From: Clostridia bacterium
GTDB lineage: Bacteria; Bacillota; Clostridia; Oscillospirales; Butyricicoccaceae
Assembly (NCBI GenBank): GCA_017547995.1
Contig: JAFYNW010000131.1
Location: 1-23,372, forward strand
Length of the DNA stretch: 23,372 nucleotides
Direction: 5' to 3'
The translations under genes were made by a program, and so were the position numbers. The notes beneath the pieces were generated by a model. The model did not search any database. It was not told the origin of the DNA and worked only from the letters and a program-made list of their open reading frames with translations. This document shows positions 20,948 through 23,372 of the stretch, piece after piece (position 1 is the first letter of the stretch; every line of letters starts with the position of its first letter).

Positions 20948-22648
20948 ATGAACATTCATCTTAAAATACAGGAGCTTCGTAAGAAGTCGGGACTGAGCCA
21001 GGAGGCTCTTGCCGCTCAGCTGGGCGTTTCCCGTCAGGCTGTCTCAAAATGGGAGTCGGGCATAAATGCCCCTGACATCGATAATCTTCTTGCTCTTTCC
21101 AAAATCTTCGGCATCTCTGTCAGCGAGCTTCTCACGGGCGAAAAGGAAGAATCTGCCGAAGTGCAAACTGAAGCCACCCCTGCCGTCACAGACGAGAAGT
21201 ACGAGGAATTATTGCAGCAGCATCTTCTTCAGGTCGATGCGATGCTCAAGAATGCCCAGAAGAAAAAGCGCTCGGGCTGGCGGACTTTCGGCAAGGCTAT
21301 TCTTGTGCTCGCCCTTGTCTGGCTCTTTATTTCCTATGCCGACAAGATGCAGAGGCTCGAAAACAACATAAATAATCTGCAGAGCAATATGAGCCACATC
21401 CGCACCGACATAAACAGCCAGATTTATTCGATTCAGAAGGAGATTACCGACAGTCTCAAGAAGGAATACGGGCTCATCAGCGATTATTCCATCGATTATC
21501 ACGATGTTGATATGGCTTCCCGCACGGTTGCACTCGACATTTCGGCTTCGCCAAGACTCTGGAATGACGGTGATACGCTGACCTTCCTTGTCGATTCGGA
21601 CGGCAAGCAGGTTTCTGCCGAGGGTGTTTACGTAAACGGCACTGTGACAGCAAGCCTGACTGTGCCACTCTCCGACTACGTGGAGGTTTCCGCCCTTATT
21701 GTAAATGGCGGCACGACAAAGCAGGAGAAAATCGACGATTTGCACGAATTGCTCAGTATGCAGCTTCTCGAGGTGGATGGTCACGGCAGAATCAGCAGCA
21801 CGCGCACGCTTGGCAATGACAAGCTGACAATTTCGGGCGATATTTACGTCAATATTCATTCGAGAATATACGATGAAAGCAGACCCGTAAGGTCACGCGT
21901 CAAGTCGGCTGTGTTTGAGTTTATCGAAAACGGCAAGGTAACCAGCACCATTGACCTGCTTAAAGAGTCAAGACCTGACTTCAATTTCACCGAAATGTAC
22001 GATTTTGAGTACGATATCGGCACGATTGAGCGCAATATCAAGGTGGGCGACACCTTTGAATATGCGGTGACTGTCACAGACGATAACGGCGTTGTTTATA
22101 AGGGCATTGTCGAAAGCATCGTCGTATGCGATGATTTGCGCGTCGACCACGGCCTGACAGACGATTTATTCGAAGCAATATTGCCGGAGAAGGCTATTGA
22201 TATTGAAAAATCCGGTCTTTCACAGGATAAAGTTCTCGATTTCAAGTATCTCGGCGGGGGCTCGCTCAGTTATCCGCCGACAAACAAGACCGTCACTGTA
22301 CATGGCGAGGTTATTGTTGACATCTGGCCGAAAGGCGTTGACAAAACCGCTGTCGGTGTGAGAGATTGTCATTTAGAAGTGCATCGCAACGGGGACAGAA
22401 TGGTTGCTGCTGAAATGAGCGAAGGTGGAGATATGAGCTTTCCCCTTTATGGCGGTACAGGTACGCGGAGATTTACCGCCAAATTGCCTTATGTAACCTT
22501 TGACAGCATTATTGGTGATACCTACGAATTTATCGTCTACGCCACCGATACCAACGGCATTAATTATAAAGTTGTCTTAACCGAATGGACAATAAACGAA
22601 AATAATGAACCCGTTCCCGAATGGAAAGATGAAGTCGGAATAATATAA
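20948..22648 (+). CDS. Membrane-anchored XRE-family regulator 2
   Basis: 566-residue paralogue of the regulator at 16516. HTH_3 (about 5-60: SQEALAAQLGVSRQAVSKWE), linker with LLQQHLLQVDAML, one membrane segment (about 114-131), short coiled coil (132-170), first beta region (about 171-290), a second (about 300-405) and an extra C-terminal beta domain (about 417-550). The last two look like a duplication: GDTFEYAVTVTDDNGVVYK and GDTYEFIVYATDTNGINYK occupy equal places. Regulator 1 has only one such unit. The start ATG has GAAGGAGGT upstream. Topology implies a one-component sensor that binds DNA while anchored. Ligand and target genes are unknown; autoregulation through the shared leader is likely. 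Confidence 0.88.
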   Translation: MNIHLKIQELRKKSGLSQEALAAQLGVSRQAVSKWESGINAPDIDNLLALSKIFGISVSELLTGEKEESAEVQTEATPAVTDEKYEELLQQHLLQVDAMLKNAQKKKRSGWRTFGKAILVLALVWLFISYADKMQRLENNINNLQSNMSHIRTDINSQIYSIQKEITDSLKKEYGLISDYSIDYHDVDMASRTVALDISASPRLWNDGDTLTFLVDSDGKQVSAEGVYVNGTVTASLTVPLSDYVEVSALIVNGGTTKQEKIDDLHELLSMQLLEVDGHGRISSTRTLGNDKLTISGDIYVNIHSRIYDESRPVRSRVKSAVFEFIENGKVTSTIDLLKESRPDFNFTEMYDFEYDIGTIERNIKVGDTFEYAVTVTDDNGVVYKGIVESIVVCDDLRVDHGLTDDLFEAILPEKAIDIEKSGLSQDKVLDFKYLGGGSLSYPPTNKTVTVHGEVIVDIWPKGVDKTAVGVRDCHLEVHRNGDRMVAAEMSEGGDMSFPLYGGTGTRRFTAKLPYVTFDSIIGDTYEFIVYATDTNGINYKVVLTEWTINENNEPVPEWKDEVGII

Positions 22649-22672
22649 AAAGCACCCGGATGGGTGCTTTTT
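22647..22672. terminator. Bidirectional terminator between convergent genes
   Basis: AAAAAGCACCC/GGGTGCTTTTT with a four-base loop. It overlaps the last bases of the XRE regulator 2 gene and can serve the convergent minus-strand gene as well. Confidence 0.9.
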
Positions 22673-22676
22673 ATTG

Positions 22677-22765
22677 TGTAGGGGACATTCACGAATGTCC
22701 CGCGGGACGCCGGGGGCGTCGTCCCCTACAAAACTATGTGTAGGGGCGGGTTTCCACGTCCGCCC
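22677..22765. repeat. Multi-hairpin intergenic repeat
   Basis: TGTAGGGGAC (22677-22686) and GTCCCCTACA (22721-22730) form an outer stem enclosing hairpins GACATTC-ac-GAATGTC and GACGCC-ggg-GGCGTC, i.e. a possible three-way junction. A second TGTAGGGGCGG...CCGCCC hairpin follows (about 22740-22765). Related fragments occur at 20525-20552 and 20640-20670. Confidence 0.65.
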
Positions 22766-22776
22766 GCTCTAATTCA

Positions 22777-23372
22777 TTATGCCAATATGATTTCCTTCAG
22801 TTTCACCAGCTTATTACCGCTGATATTGATGAAAAACGGGGTTTTCGACGGAATACCGCCATCGTAAATGCCGCAATACTCAAGAAATTCGTCGGCACTC
22901 TCGGTTATGTAAAAGCTGCCGCCGTTTCTGACAAACTGACGATTCCAGTCGACAAACTCAAACACCGCACCGCTTACGTCAAGTGCAAGGCTTTCCGCCC
23001 TTTCGTTATGGATGTAATAACCGCTCGGCATATCGATGGCAATACTCAGCCCAAGCTGAGCTATGCGGTCGGTGTCGGCAGTTGTGATATACTCGACAGG
23101 GTCGACAACCATGGTCGCGCCATCAAAACTCTTTATCAGCACAGCCGTCATACCGCCCATATTTTTGTCAGGCTCGGCAATAATTACGCGGACATCGCCG
23201 TCCACGTAACCACGAAGGGTATAGTCATCATTGTTCATCACCATTGCCATTTCTGTCAGCGAATAAGTACCGTTGCTATGGATATAGACCTGCACATCGC
23301 CACTTATATCGTACTTGTTGCCGTTTGACACAGCCTTTCCGCCCGAAATCGAGGTGATAGTGACCGACTCAA
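22777..23372 (-). CDS. Sensor-domain protein related to the XRE regulators (5' end outside window)
   Basis: 197 residues are visible, open to the right edge. A GTG at 23331 is only an internal codon, because the frame continues upstream without a stop. ISGDVQVYIHSNGTY aligns with ISGDIYVNIHSRIYD of XRE regulator 2, and GAVFEFVDWNRQFV with SAVFEFIENGKVTS, so it carries the same type of extracytoplasmic beta domain. Similarity is weak and by eye. It may be the C-terminal half of a third XRE-membrane regulator or a separate secreted protein. The C-terminus ends NKLVKLKEIILA. It converges on regulator 2. Confidence 0.75.
   Translation of the reverse strand, partial: ESVTITSISGGKAVSNGNKYDISGDVQVYIHSNGTYSLTEMAMVMNNDDYTLRGYVDGDVRVIIAEPDKNMGGMTAVLIKSFDGATMVVDPVEYITTADTDRIAQLGLSIAIDMPSGYYIHNERAESLALDVSGAVFEFVDWNRQFVRNGGSFYITESADEFLEYCGIYDGGIPSKTPFFINISGNKLVKLKEIILA

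Overview
The window reads as a chromosomal segment of a Gram-positive Clostridia, most like a gut Ruminococcus/Oscillospirales relative. This is an inference from strong AGGAGG-type ribosome sites, TTGACA/TATAAT promoters, sortase and MucBP surface proteins, DUF4418-ABC genes and short palindromic intergenic repeats. The species cannot be fixed from sequence alone. Genes from 1 to about 15.1 kb lie on the minus strand. A tRNA and most genes from 15.4 to 22.6 kb lie on the plus strand. A last partial gene is on the minus strand.

Region 1 (1-11.7 kb) is a cell-surface block. Read in transcription order (right to left), it starts with a SARP-type regulator whose C-terminal domain is a degenerate GGDEF domain (11661-10471), followed by a small unrecognised partner (10461-10003). 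Next come a sortase (9876-9058) and a secreted transglutaminase-like protein (9026-8169), closed by a rho-independent terminator. A tightly overlapped pilus-like operon follows (8063-4485): GspF/PilC platform protein, four small pilin-like proteins and a PilT-type ATPase. The block ends with a large vWA-MucBP surface protein that runs off the left edge. The upstream regions of the SARP gene, the sortase and the surface protein share the octamer AATGTGAC in the same orientation, so they may be co-regulated.

Region 2 (11.8-15.1 kb) holds a metal-dependent amidohydrolase. It also holds a three-gene operon: a thioredoxin-fold protein without the CxxC pair, a DivIVA-like coiled-coil protein, and the beta subunit of a class I fumarase with no alpha subunit beside it.

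Region 3 (15.3-16.2 kb) has tRNA-Arg(CCG), followed by a small four-helix-bundle (S23/IVP family) gene. That gene is bracketed by a 54-bp direct repeat (53/54 identical) and preceded by an array of CTTCAC repeats that alternate with small hairpins.

Region 4 (16.2-23.4 kb) has two paralogous membrane-anchored XRE regulators (HTH, one membrane span, coiled-coil stalk, extracytoplasmic beta domains). They flank a DUF4418 membrane protein and an FtsX/MacB-type ABC transporter. Their upstream regions share promoter and leader elements at fixed spacing. A divergent third sensor-like protein starts off the right edge. Several intergenic gaps carry dispersed palindromes that keep loop sequences while their stems change in a compensatory way.
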